Origin: Aradus depressus
Lineage: Eukaryota > Arthropoda > Insecta > Hemiptera > Aradidae
Reading direction: 5' to 3'
NCBI GenBank assembly: GCA_963662175.1
Contig: OY759219.1
Location: 47,236,675 to 47,300,674, forward strand
DNA: 64,000 bases
Below are positions 1-11,002 of this stretch, piece by piece. Numbering within the stretch: the stretch's first letter is position 1; every line of letters starts with the position of its first letter. The translations under genes and the position numbers were made by a program. The notes below the pieces were generated by a model. It did not search any database. It was not told the origin of the DNA and saw only the letters and a list, made by a program, of their open reading frames with translations.

Positions 1-3000
1 TCTGGATGTGTGTCATTGAAAATGTGAATGAATGTATCAACACGTATTTTTCGAATGACCAAAGAGGAGACAACTTTCAAGGATGAATGTCAGTGATTCT
101 CCGATCCATGTGAAAATTAGGATATCTTGTCGGAATGGTCTCACGGGAAACGTGATGGCGGATGTGTGAGGTGCAATACAGGATGGCAAAGCAGGTGGTG
201 ACCATACAGTCCGCCCTTCCTGCCTCATGTGAAGACACACACACAGCTCCCTCCATCGCTCGATCCTTACCTTATAAGTTCTCTGTATAGAAATAATGTC
301 ATGGCCTATGAAAGTTTAATTAAAAATGCCTCAAGGAGAACCACACTTTGCTGGGCTCCTCATACCTTGAGACCAACTGCAATACACCAAACTCGTTGCC
401 TTGAGAAGTTGTCGCTGAAAAATTCGATGTTGCGGTTTCACACGAATATCATGTTTTGAGCAACCGTTAATCCAAAAATGGATAAAAAAAAAGTGTCAGG
501 GATTCACGACCATTGTGCTTCTCCAATGCTAATTAATCAGCTAACTTTTCGCTCTCCCTCTGAAACTCACCGATTTGGCTGACAATCAACAGGTGTCTTC
601 TGAATCCTCATACGAAATTTTACTTATGTATTCGCTATCGACAATTTTGACTTAAGCTCTCTCCTCTGAATTTCGTTGAAAAGTGACGTTGACCAAATGT
701 TACTGTATATGTGTGAACATAGAAACTCCTGATAGAATGAATCTATTTGAAATTTAATCAAATTTATTTGAGGATGCTTATGCCCCTGCCCAAAACACTT
801 TAATAGGTGTTTTGAAAATCAATAATTTCAGTCAAATCAGTGGAAGCGATCCCTTAAACCTCAATAACTGTTGACACATTTTATAAGAGCATTGCTAAGA
901 CTTTGAGTAAGACATCTATTGATTTTCAGCCAAATTGGGAATTTAAAAGCGAAAAAATAGTTGATTACGAATTATTCGAGGTGGGGAAGTACATTGTCGA
1001 TGACACATACACCTTGGGGCTATATTTTTGCTGTTATGTTAGTAGTGCTATGTTGTGTCCAGAGTAGCAGAGTAGCAACCCCACCCCACCCCTTCCCCTA
1101 GCTCTGACAAATCATTGGAAAGGGTCTCAGGCTCCCCCTGGAAATATTTTCATTACATATAATCCTGGGGGGGGGGGACTTTGTTTCTGAGAAGTTGGAG
1201 GGTGAAGCCTCCCCCCTCCCCCAATTTTTGTTCGGGAGCTTGGCATCAGTCAAGTCCGGCTTAGCTCCACCGCCCCACTCTCAAGTACGGACCGACTTAC
1301 AAAACTTCCCCTAAAAACCCTATAGCTCATTGGGCGCCCCATTAATATGAGAGGGTGAGGGGGGGGGGGGGGGGGGGGTAGGATTTATGTGAGGAGTTGT
1401 CCATGTGAAATATGGCCGCCGGATAGAACTTGTAAATTTTCAGATTAATCCATTTAGGTCAAACTTTTATAGGGGAAAAAATAAGATCACAATAGTCACT
1501 TAAATCATTAATTCAACGATGATTATCACTTTGCCTGACAAACTCAACAGAAAATTCACCATTTACAATGTGTTTCTGAAGCCTGATGACGTCACCAACT
1601 TTCATAAGGACTTACCAAGTGCCATTCGTTGGGCCACACTTCCACGAGAAACTCACCATTCACGCCAATCTTCTCATTCAAACACTACTCAGCCCACCAA
1701 CCCTCCCCGCCTACTCAAGCGAACTTGGCAGCGTGACTTGCTCGGGCTGTAGTCTCAGCTGTGCTTCTAAACGCCACGCACCTCTGCAGTGAAGTAATCT
1801 CACACACAATTCTCAGCCAGATGCACTCCACCCTCAAGACTTCCGACAAATGATCTTGACAAGGAAATTTCATATTTCCGTTCTTCTCCCTAATACAAAA
1901 ACATTTATAACTATAAACCTACCTATTTATGGTCTTTTTCTCTTAAACTTTGCTCATGCAATATGAATAAGTTTACTGCATATTAAATTCCCGAATGCAC
2001 TATTAAAGTCGGAGGCCATATTGCCGGGACTGTTCTTGAAGACAATGGCGACCCACTTCTTATCAACTATTAAAAATTCCTGATGTAGCCGTCATTTATT
2101 CCCGAACTAAATAAATTATTTATTTGAAGTCGGTGGATAACACCATTTTGATGTTTTTTTTCTTTGAGATTTCTCATTTCATGAAAAACCGTAATGTTTT
2201 TGTTCGTGTTTCTGTCTTCTGTGGGAAGGATCTAGCTCCAACATAAAAAAAAAGTATGACATTGAAAACCGTATTGTGTCTTAATAATAATTATCCGTTA
2301 TAATGTCAGGCAGCGACTAAGAAATATCATTTTTGTTTTTTTGATAATTTAGATCTATTCCGTAGATCCATATTTGGAATACAAGTAGAAATGCCCCCTC
2401 ATGTAAAACGACGTACATTTTATTCTTTTATGTCAAATATATCGATATAATGAAAAAAAAAAAAAAAATTGTAAATCACAGTCAATGCACTTCCCCAGCA
2501 CGAATTAAATAATTAAGTTTCTTCCAAAAGCAATCGACCATTTTGTGTCGACGATTTTTGATTTGAACCCCTCTCCGAGGTGTCCTTTTGGGGTTCTGCA
2601 TATATACAATTTACGTACATATACAATTTCATGTCGGGAGTGCTCTCAAATACACTCACACAAAGACGCACAAATATACAATTTGTTTTTACGAAAAGCT
2701 GTCCACTCTCCGTATGTACTCATATCACGCCTCTACTGCACATAGTACTCTGAGCTGGGATGTGTCATCCCGATATTCCGATCATGTTCTCTCATTCCCC
2801 AAATGGAATAGTCCTGTTTATCTTTGAAACACCCCCCTTACTTATATCTTTGGTATATTTTTTCTTTGTTATTTTTCCTTCCCACCCCCTTATATATATA
2901 TTTTTTCGCCCTCTTGTTCGGGGGGGAAACACAACCCTCCCCTCATAAACCTCTGATCCTCTACCCTCACACTTCTTAACTTCCTCGCCTTTTTCAAAAA

Positions 3001-3884
3001 CCCACCAAAAGTCACAAATATTAACAATAATGTGCCACCTCTACTGGCCCCTTATTGCGCCCCCCCCCCCCCCTTTTTTTGATATTTTTATATAAATTAG
3101 AAAGAACGACAATTTACTGCACTGTTATCTTTGGGGCTCTTCTTATATAAAAGAGAGTTCCATTATTTTCTTCCTACAAGAAAATAAGGAAAACATTTTC
3201 TAAGGAATGTGAACGGAATTTTCTATATTTGAAGATAAAAGATGACATGAATTTCTGTATAAACAAAGATATAAGGGTGGCTCACGTTACATGGAGTATT
3301 GTTGAACACTATTTAGTTTTCGTCTGTTTCAAGTTAAACAAAGTCCGTACTAGTAGTTTTACATCTCCAGTTTTACTAAGAATCGGTCTGAAATTCGCTG
3401 CTTAGTCTTCTGCGGACACGATAACTCCCGATGTAATAAATGAACCAGGATTCAGAACCCTCTATGTAAGTCAAATATTGACTTTTAGTCCAACCGGTCG
3501 ATTGGCTTTGGAGGGAGAGCGAAAACGTAATTGATTAATTCGTACATAGCCGATGATTCACCGATAAATTTTTCAAAAGTCATATACTATAGGTATATAT
3601 TTTTTGAAATAGATAATATTTAAAAAAAAAAACAGTTTTTTTTTCTTAATTTTTATGTACACAAGTGTTGTATCTGCCTTCTTTTTTGCTTGCTATTTGA
3701 ATAGTACTATTTGAAGCAGGTTCGGTGGGAGGGGGACAAACATCCACCCCCACCCCTTCCAAGCCCCTCTCACTCCACACTCTATGTTTTTGGTTCCAGG
3801 AGTATATATTATTTTTTTTCATCGTTTTAAAATCAGTACAGAATAAAGGGAAGACACTGGAGGCTATCTATACAAAGAGATTAG
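1..3884. other. No gene seen; repeat remnants
   Basis: I see no coding region here. The stretch holds decayed pieces of the modular non-coding repeat described at 30446 (roughly 580-1000 and 3390-3580), short homopolymer runs (a G run at about 1359-1378 and a C run near 3061-3073) and plain AT-rich sequence. All open frames are short, lack recognisable domains and lack splice or poly(A) context. Confidence 0.5.
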
Positions 3885-4290
3885 ATGGCATCTGTAGCTC
3901 AGAGATAGCGTGCTTGCCTACTCAGCTCAAGATCGCGAGTTCGAAACTCGGCCTAGGTTTTTATCTTTATGATATTTTATGATAATTTACAAATGGCGAT
4001 TAGGACAACGTAGAATATTTCAATAATTATTATAAATGATATTTTAATTAATAATTATTAAAAATTATATTTCAAGGTTAATTGAATTTTATTTATTTAT
4101 TTAGATATTTACAACGACGAATTGTTCGTTTACTTAATTTAATTGACATACGCCGTCCTTCGGTTGGGGCGTTAAGTGATGGTCCCGATGCGATGTCTGG
4201 TACTCGTTAAAAGACCCCTCCCTCTGTAGAGTCGGGCTCATGTCCATCAGTGCGCTCGGGTAGTAGGCGTTATGACCTCGTAGTTGAAGT
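3885..4290 (+). repeat. SINE family 1 copy, interrupted
   Basis: The tRNA-like head (A-box TAGCTCAG, B-box GTTCGAAAC) is at about 3885-3960. The middle and tail of the same family (CCGTCCTTCGG, GGTACTCGTTAAA, GAGTCGGGCTCATGTCCA, GTAGTAGGCG) resume at about 4148-4290. Between them lie about 185 bp of AT-rich sequence that other copies do not have, so this copy has been split by an insertion or rearranged. Confidence 0.7.
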
Positions 4291-4297
4291 ACAGACT

Positions 4298-4412
4298 TGA
4301 GAGAGCTCTTTCGTCGCTCTGGTGTCCATCAGCCGACTGTTCCTGCCCATCAATGGTACTTGACATCGCATAGACTCGGGACCAGCTTTTAACCTCTCGT
4401 CCGAACGACAGC
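4298..4412 (-). repeat. SINE family 1 fragment, tail-to-tail with the copy before it
   Basis: Read on the minus strand it shows the family block CTCGGGACC...TACTTGACATCG and the tail GAGCTCTTTCGTCGCTCTGG. It abuts the tail of the preceding plus-strand copy, giving an inverted tail-to-tail pair. Confidence 0.55.
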
Positions 4413-4734
4413 ATATTAAAGTACAACTTCCCCATAGAAAGCCTAAGGGATGCCGGGTACTCAGGCCTTGAGCACACTAGGCAAGTACGCTACATCTCTC
4501 CTCCTCCACTGCTTATTTCCATACCCAAATAAATATGATTTCTTTGTTGAACCTAAATTTTTTTTTACTTTGACAGTAGGAAAAACGTTTTATGTAACAT
4601 GTGCCAAGGTTTCCTCTCACTTGTCTTGTTCTGCCTCTGAATATTATAATATATTTTTAATTACAAAACCTGGTAGAGCGCAGAAGTGCCGCTAAGTCCA
4701 GATGACAAACTCATTAAAACTTTATAAAAATTTA

Positions 4735-5352
4735 ACTTTTTTTTTACAATTTTTCACAAAGCCACAGAAAACAAGACTAGCGTGAAGTCGTTTCAGACTT
4801 TTTCATTGCTAACCCAACTGTCCCTCCTCTCCTCAAAAAAAGTAAAATAAATAATATACAAAAATAGCGAGAAAAAAAAATGTATTGGACCAGCAAGATA
4901 CAAGATACAGTTTTTGTGAGTGGCGCACCAAGACTGTAGTGTACAGCCCCGAAACCATTCACAAGGCTTTCGTGGTGATTTTTCACAAGCTTCTCGATGT
5001 GAGCTGCAAATTGAGGAACTCCCAGTTCTTCGTGGATTTTGTGATTCCTGACAAACCAGGGTGCGTTTGTTGCTATTCGGAGTATTTTGTTTTGAAATGT
5101 TTGTAGTCGTTTCATGTTAGTATTGCTGGTACCGATCCAGACTGGACAGGCGTATGTTAGAAGTGGAAGTAGGAGTGCCTTGTATAGCAGAATAGTACAT
5201 GTGTGTTTAAGTGGCGTGTTTCTGTTTATGAGAGAGTAAAGGGTGTTAAGTCGTGAATATGCTAGCTGTAGTTTTCTGTTAATGTGCAGCTTCCATGTGA
5301 GTCGTGTATCTAAAAGTACTCCAAGATAGCGCACACCTTGGTAGCGAAACAA
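4735..5352 (-). pseudogene. 5'-truncated jockey-type LINE, reverse transcriptase C-terminal region
   Basis: A minus-strand frame of 191 codons reads like the end of the ORF2 protein of jockey-clade non-LTR retrotransposons. It has YLGVLLDTRLTWK, then LLYKALLLPLLTYACPVW, then LQTFQNKILRI and APWFVRN, in the order usual after the RT palm. The catalytic YxDD region and the endonuclease lie upstream and are absent, so the copy is truncated near 5352. A run of T on the plus strand at about 4737-4745 may be its poly(A) tail. The family match is by recognition. It is a dead insertion. Confidence 0.8.
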
Positions 5353-5531
5353 TAAATAATAAAATACATTTTAGAACATTTCACATTAATATATACATAT
5401 TGTTTATAATAATTGTTTTACTTTCCTTTAGAAAAATTCATGTAATTACTTGTGTGGGTGTAAGATCTCTGGTTCTAATTGAGACTATTCCTGGAATGTA
5501 ATAAATGTAGGTTCTAGAATGAAGACAGACT

Positions 5532-5640
5532 AATAATAATAATAATTTTTATTGTTTAAAAGAGATCACCCCTATAAAATTGAGTTAGTGACCATTACAT
5601 TTATAATATTAACATAAACATTTTGAAAATAATATATTTA
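5532..5640 (-). repeat. LINE 3' end remnant with (ATT)n tail
   Basis: On the minus strand the sequence runs ...GGGGTGATCTCTTTT..., AACAATAAAAA and ends in ATT repeats. A near copy lies at 23075-23165. Two copies sharing the same microsatellite-like 3' end suggest the tail of a non-LTR element. No coding part is attached. Confidence 0.45.
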
Positions 5641-5732
5641 TCATGTGAACCATACTGTCATATATAATATATATATATTATATGTTTATCGGAATAACTA
5701 AATACAATAATGAATGTATCGTTTTTGTTATT

Positions 5733-5910
5733 TACCTAGGCCAGGGGTTTTTAACGAGTACCTGTACAGACACTGTACAGATTCGGGACCATCGCTTAAC
5801 ATGCCATCCGAAGGACGGCGTGCTCAAGGTTTTCCATCTTCCAGATTAAAACAAAAATTAAGGGCCTCGGTCGGGTTTCGAACCCGCGATCTTGAGCTCA
5901 GAAGACGCAA
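5733..5910 (-). repeat. SINE family 1 copy, head truncated
   Basis: On the minus strand it contains GAGCTCAAGATCGCGGGTTCG, the Pol III B-box, the CGTCCTTCGGATGG block, GGTACTCGTTAAA and CCTAGGT. Its tRNA-like 5' end is cut off where it meets the foldback repeat at 5905, so the two are fused. Confidence 0.8.
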
Positions 5911-6170
5911 CAGCTTCATCATCAGTGGTTTATCTATCATAGATTAACAAAATATAAAAATAATAAAATGTATAAATAACTCTTAAAGCATCAGGGTACA
6001 GAGTAAGAAGATAAAAATATAAAATTATAAAATTGTTATTTTCTTTCTCTGTACTCTGATACTTTAAGAGTTATTTATACTTTTTATTATTCGTATATTT
6101 TGTTATTCTATAATAGATGAACCACTGATGATGACGCTGTTGCGTCGAAAACCGGTTCTGGTCTAAAATA
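5905..6170. repeat. Foldback repeat carrying hammerhead-like motifs
   Basis: About 115 bp at 5905-6022 is repeated in inverted orientation at about 6040-6150 with a short AT-rich spacer, so the locus can form one long hairpin. The right arm continues into a complete hammerhead-like core (6121-6162). The left arm carries the same CTGATGA box and most of stem II on the minus strand, but it is broken at the fused SINE. No protein is encoded. The pattern resembles terminal regions of Penelope-like elements. That class is inferred. Confidence 0.75.
6121..6162 (+). ncRNA. Candidate hammerhead ribozyme (foldback family 1)
   Basis: Stem I is ACCA (6121-6124) with TGGT (6159-6162). The box CTGATGA is at 6125-6131. 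Stem II is GACGC (6133-6137), loop TGTT, GCGTC (6142-6146). GAA is at 6147-6149. A palindromic stem III AACCGGTT is at 6150-6157, and the predicted cleaved base is C6158. All conserved core positions are present. Stem III has no loop of its own, so activity would need two copies to pair, as described for minimal hammerheads of Penelope-like elements. Confidence 0.65.
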
Positions 6171-7089
6171 AAACAGCGGGAAGACAACATCTTTTATTTC
6201 TATGAGACTTCACATTTTCCTCTTCGATTTTCAGGGTCAAGCTTTACTGATAATATTCGAAAATATTGAATATAAAGTAAAAAAAATGATCACCCTTTCG
6301 ACAAATCTCTGACAATATAAATTTTTATTGTGGCAGTTTTCCATTCCTCTTCAGATGATAAATAATTCATATTCTATTTTGGTTAATGCTGAAGTAGTTT
6401 TGTAATCCTCCTCTCATACAAAAAAATACCCCAACCCCTGCATAAATTAGACTAAAAAATTGGTATAGATGGATAGGGGAGGTAAAAGTGTGTATTAGCT
6501 GTTGGTATATCGGCGGAGCGGAATGGAAATTTATATCTGCACAAAAAAATAGAGTATAAAAAGAGTAAATGTATGGGGTAAGTGGCATTAGTTAATAGAC
6601 GTGGGCTGGGGGTGGCGCGCCCTGGGGGAGTGCTTAGCGGAGGGAGGTGGTAATATGCTGGATGTGGGGTTCTTATGGCAGCCACCTTGTATATACTGAG
6701 AGACTGCACTTTCATCCCCCGTAGGTGAGGGGTGGATAAAAGGATGGAAGAATTTTATTTCTAAAAAGTAAAGTCGTAGTAAAGTACTTCTCACTCTGAA
6801 ACCTGTGTGTCGATTTGGCTGAAAACCAAGAAATCACTTACTTAGGGAATTCTGAATCATCATATGAAATTTCAAGTCGATGCATTCATTACATGAACAG
6901 TAATTAGAAAAAATAAAATGAAGTAATTGAGGATTTATTGTTTTGGGAGTCACCCGACTATGGGGGGGTCTCTATAACTTATGAGGGAAACGAAAAAATC
7001 ATTTTCAAGTATGATTTAAATGTATATATTAATTAACACATAAATATAATTTTAATTTATGTATTTATTCTTATTTTTTTCTGTTATAG

Positions 7090-7168
7090 AGAAAACCCTG
7101 ATTTTGATCCTCATCGGGGATACTATGACGCCACTAATGCAGATGAAGAAGATGAATTTTGGGGATAA
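7090..7168 (+). CDS. Terminal exon of an unidentified host gene
   Basis: A pyrimidine-rich acceptor ending CTGTTATAG (7081-7089) precedes an open frame that reads ENPDFDPHRGYYDATNADEE, then DEFWG and a TAA stop (7166-7168). An AATAAA signal follows at once (7171-7176). Acceptor, acidic conserved-looking C-terminus, stop and poly(A) signal together suggest the last exon of a real gene whose other exons lie upstream, beyond what I can recognise. The incoming reading phase leaves one base before the first GAA codon. I do not recognise the protein. Confidence 0.5.
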
Positions 7169-7344
7169 AAAATAAAGTTTCTTTTCAATTATGATTTTTT
7201 TTTATTGACTACCTAATTTCTATACAGAATTAAAATCATATGCTATAAATATTGACCGCATGGAGGTTGGCACTACCGGGGGGCCATTGCACATCGACCC
7301 TAGGTCCTTTAAAGCCATCATTTTCTGGGATAGGAGCAGCCCTT

Positions 7345-7692
7345 GTTAACCTTGATATGATAACCTTATACTACTGTTGTGTTGAAACCTCTCTTCAGAT
7401 CTTCCCTTGTCTTGTCAACTTGATGATTCTTCATTATGAGGTTTTGAATTTACGTATAAAATTTCATGACTATACGTTCATTACATATACAGTTTTTTTT
7501 TTTTGGGCTTTATGTACGGTGCATATTAGTCATGTCACTGTGTTATCTAGTTATTTACAACATCCATGGCCCCGGGAGGGAGTTCTATCTACGAAATAAA
7601 ACTCACTCCCGGATGGGATTCGAACCCGCAAACCATGGTGAGACCATGCAACCAAAACCCTATGCTCTAGCCCGCACAGCCACCATGGCCCC
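7345..7692 (-). repeat. SINE family 2 copy plus 3' flank, duplicated at 28110
   Basis: On the minus strand a tRNA-like head (GGGGGCCATGGTGGC, B-box GGGTTCGAATCCC) is followed by CTCCCTCCCGGGGCCATGG, CTAATATGCACCGTACATAA and an A-run. The SINE is flanked by a direct repeat ACATATACAGTT (about 7484-7495 and 7693-7704). The 150 bp beyond the A-run (7345-7490) is also present, nearly unchanged, next to the SINE copy at 28110. Confidence 0.8.
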
Positions 7693-7739
7693 CACATATA
7701 CAGTTATTGCGATTTATGTGTAAAGCACTCCAGCTAAAA

Positions 7740-9300
7740 ATCAATCGATGTCATTCTCATGGGATTCTGAACATATATAAAAAATATTGTGTCTGTATAT
7801 TCATTTTATGTGGAGTTGCCATGTTCACAGGTTAGGGACCATGGTTAGGGACAGACGCACCGACCGAGTTTAGCGGAACTTATGAAATCGGTAAGAAATT
7901 CGATGTAGAACCATCCCTTATGTTTTTAGAACCCTTGATTTCAAATTAAAAAAATCAATAAATAAAAAAAAAATCCCCTCAATGTTCTGTGAACATAACT
8001 CTCGTATGAATATGCCTATACGAAATTTTATATGTGTCCAGAACCCCATAAGCACGACAACTATCGGTTTAACTCGATTTGGCCAATGGAATGGGGTCGA
8101 TCACGGGGGAGGGGGCTTAACATGAAAATACAAATAAGTGTCGAAGTAATGAATGTAATGATAAACAATTTCTGTGTAAATTCAAAACCCCTAAATTCCT
8201 GAGTTAGACATCTATTGATTTTCATTAAAATCGGTAGACAGGCTTCAGAGAGAAGGCGAAAACTTAGTTGATTAGAGCTGGGGAAAAATATCAAAAACAT
8301 GAAATTCCGGTGAAAACTCGATAATACTGATTACATAACTTCTCTTATACTTTTATATTTGGGTACCTAGTAAGTCTGTTGGAATGTACAGAAATATTTT
8401 TCACTCCATCGTCAGGCCAGAAATAATCTTCAATAGAGGAATGTTTTCACATTTGGTTATATATTATTGTTAGGGATGGTTTGCGCCGAGCACTCTATGC
8501 TGTTATCCCACCCCCAGGAGCGATCAGTGGCGGATACAAGGAGGAGGGGGGTAAAAGCAGAATTACCCCCCCCCCCCCCCCTCCCCCCATATAGCGCAGA
8601 GGCTCATAAGTCAGTTTCGTTAAGTATAAAGAAATATGTACCTTAAATTGGGAAATACGTCCTAATGATGCGCGAAGGACCTCTTGCGGTTTTGCGCACA
8701 GACGTTACTGACGTCATTCTTTTACAGACTCAGACTGTTACTCAACCTGTTACTATTATAATAGTATTTCAGTCTTTATTATTAATTCATGCGTTCATGT
8801 GCTTCGTCAAACCAGCCAAAATATTAGCCCCTTGTTCTTCTCCTTCCAAATCTTGAATCAACACAATCCCCCCCCCTGATGAACGAAGATCCTGGATCCG
8901 CCCTTGATAGCGATAAGCTTCCTCTTCATCGACTCATACTGTCCGACACTTTATACTGGACCTAAGATAAACCTTGTGAAGTATAATATTTGAAGAAGAG
9001 GGGGCTCCTCCCTTTACTTCTGTGATATTGTTTTATAAAACTTGTCAGCCGATATCGCCGATTTCATACATCAAGAACGAGAAGGTCGTGGTTACCGAAA
9101 GAAGAGAAACATTGAAGATAGTGAAGATAAATGTGTGGCAGATAAAACAGAAAAAATAACAAAGTAGAAAGACGAGATGAGGTTCAGATAGTGTCGGCTA
9201 TTGGAAACATAACGACTCTATATCGGACTTGTGACAGATCAAATATCTGTGGCTCCATGTACTGGCGGACTGGGGGTACAAACACACACCCAGCCCCTCC
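7740..9300. repeat. Modular repeat pieces; no gene
   Basis: Pieces of the modular repeat (ATCAATCGATGTC, GAATTCAAAACCCC, GGGGAAGT-type motifs) lie at about 7740-7990 and 7990-8330. A C run occupies about 8566-8582. I see no supported coding region. Confidence 0.4.
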
Positions 9301-9304
9301 GGCG

Positions 9305-9505
9305 CCTACTGATGGTTCGAAATTCGGCCGAGACTTTTAGGCTTTTTATTTGGAGGGTGAAAAAACGTAAGCACGCCGTCGTAAGCACGCCGAGCAAGAC
9401 TCGTTCAAGACCCCTATCCTAGGTGGCAACATTTACGAAAGGAAGAATGAGTCCAGTGACGAAAGAGCCCTCTGGTAGTAGGCGATATTACCTCTTAGTT
9501 AAATA
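9305..9505 (+). repeat. SINE family 1 fragment
   Basis: It shows the B-box-like GTTCGAAATTCGGCCGAGAC, then a shortened middle block (CACGCCG) and the fixed tail (GACGAAAGAGCCCTCTGG, TAGTAGGCGATATTACC). The A-box head is missing and the middle is internally rearranged. Confidence 0.65.
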
Positions 9506-10564
9506 ATAGAAAATTGAAATAACAAATAAAATATTGAGTGTACACGGTCAATCGTGTACATGGAGTATACAATCTTTGTCTGAAACTTTTTTTGATTAAT
9601 CACACCCTGTGTTTATTGGTGATTAATTGGGGGAATTATTAGATCCTTACCCTACCTTATAAGCCCTTTCTGATTAACACTAATAAGTGATGTGGACCTT
9701 AGCGTCATTTGCTTTACGATTGGTTGGAGCCGGGGTACATAAAGTTTAGGCGAAGTTGGCCTAGAGACCTCTCTAAGAAGAAAGGGAGAGCCGCCTTGGA
9801 AGTGACTTGTCTTGTATCTACTAATTGTTAGGAGGTGTACTGAAGACGGTCAGATGTAGGGGAGGGTCCCGCGGGAACCCGGCCATTCCTCCGGGATACA
9901 TAGCTGGCCCATTCCTTCAGGGACCTCCCTCTTTGCAACTCCAGACTACAGCTCCTCCTTACAGCTGGTTATCTCAGCATAATGAGCACTAGATCTGCTC
10001 ATGAAGACACACTATGGAGAAGTTCCTTACACAGCCTATCTGAAGTTACTTTGCATTAAGGCGGATTAAGGATAAAAGCAGAGTTAGGTGCAAGGATGCA
10101 AGGCCCCCAAATGCACGAGTGTTTTCTAATCTTGTGAAAAATCATAAGTAAAAAAAATATTTCCATACTAGTACGATGTGAGAACAATTTCGTTCTCATA
10201 TTTATTTTCTGAGATTTAAAATATATTCTCCATGATCAGTTTCTCGTTAATTTGTTGTTTCTGCATTCACTAGATTTATATATTTCCATATATTTATAAT
10301 AGTTCATTTTACTTCCCCAGATATTCGAAGAATGGGGGAAGTTATGAAATCGGGCAGAAATTCGATGTAGATCCTTCCCCGCAATTTCATATTTTCCGAA
10401 CCACTGATCCCAAAAATAAAAAACAGTCGGTAAATCACCGGAAACGTGCTTTACCAGCTTGAGTTAGTCAAGAATAAGTCAATAGTTGACTTAAATAGGG
10501 GCTTGTGTTTCTCTGGGATGTTGAAATTTTGATTTTTTTCTTCTTTTTTTTCGGCATTCCTTCT

Positions 10565-10715
10565 AGAAGTGTCTTCTTTTCTCCCTTTTTAGACACTATT
10601 TCGGGACCCTAACATGTCCCTTCTTCTGGTCACTATGAACGAAATCGTTCATAGTGACCTGAAGAAGAGACGAGGTCCCGAAATATTGTCTAAGAAGGGA
10701 AAAAAGAAGATAAAT
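10565..10715. repeat. Foldback repeat carrying a second hammerhead-like pair
   Basis: The sequence is a near-palindrome centred at about 10644 (GAACGAAATCGTTC), with arms of about 70 bp. Each arm contains a hammerhead-like core, one on each strand. It is different in sequence from the foldback repeats at 5905 and 60162. Confidence 0.75.
10656..10690 (+). ncRNA. Candidate hammerhead ribozyme (foldback family 2)
   Basis: Stem I is GAC (10656-10658) with GTC (10688-10690). The box CTGAAGA is at 10659-10665. Stem II is GAGAC (10667-10671), loop GAG, GTCCC (10675-10679) with one A-C mismatch. GAA is at 10680-10682. The short palindromic stem III ATAT is at 10683-10686, and the predicted cleaved base is T10687. 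In the opposite arm (10592-10631, minus) stem II is a perfect GGGAC/GTCCC, but the box reads CAGAAGA. Each copy therefore has one lesion that the other lacks. Confidence 0.5.
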
Positions 10716-11002
10716 AAATTATGTATATATACAGGACACCAGAAGGAGGGACACTTGAAAGGAAAAGGGAAATCAGAAGATGGACTCAACTTAAAAATCC
10801 TAATAACGGCCGATTTCCATTTTTCGTTTGGTCGAATCCGCGGAAAATAAGTAGGTAGCGTCCACATAGGGTTCTGGATACACATATAAAATATACTGTC
10901 AATATATTCGGACATGTAACAAAAAAAAAAATGGTTTTATTGGTTCAGAACAAGTTGGTGCTATACACAAAGTTGAAAACATTCAGAATGGAAAGGTATC
11001 AT

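Noticed and set aside
3885..3960. tRNA gene (A- and B-box, cloverleaf-like sequence), and similar sites elsewhere
   Set aside because: All such sequences are heads of two repeated families with fixed non-tRNA bodies behind them, so they are SINEs. None is followed by a clean tRNA end and terminator.
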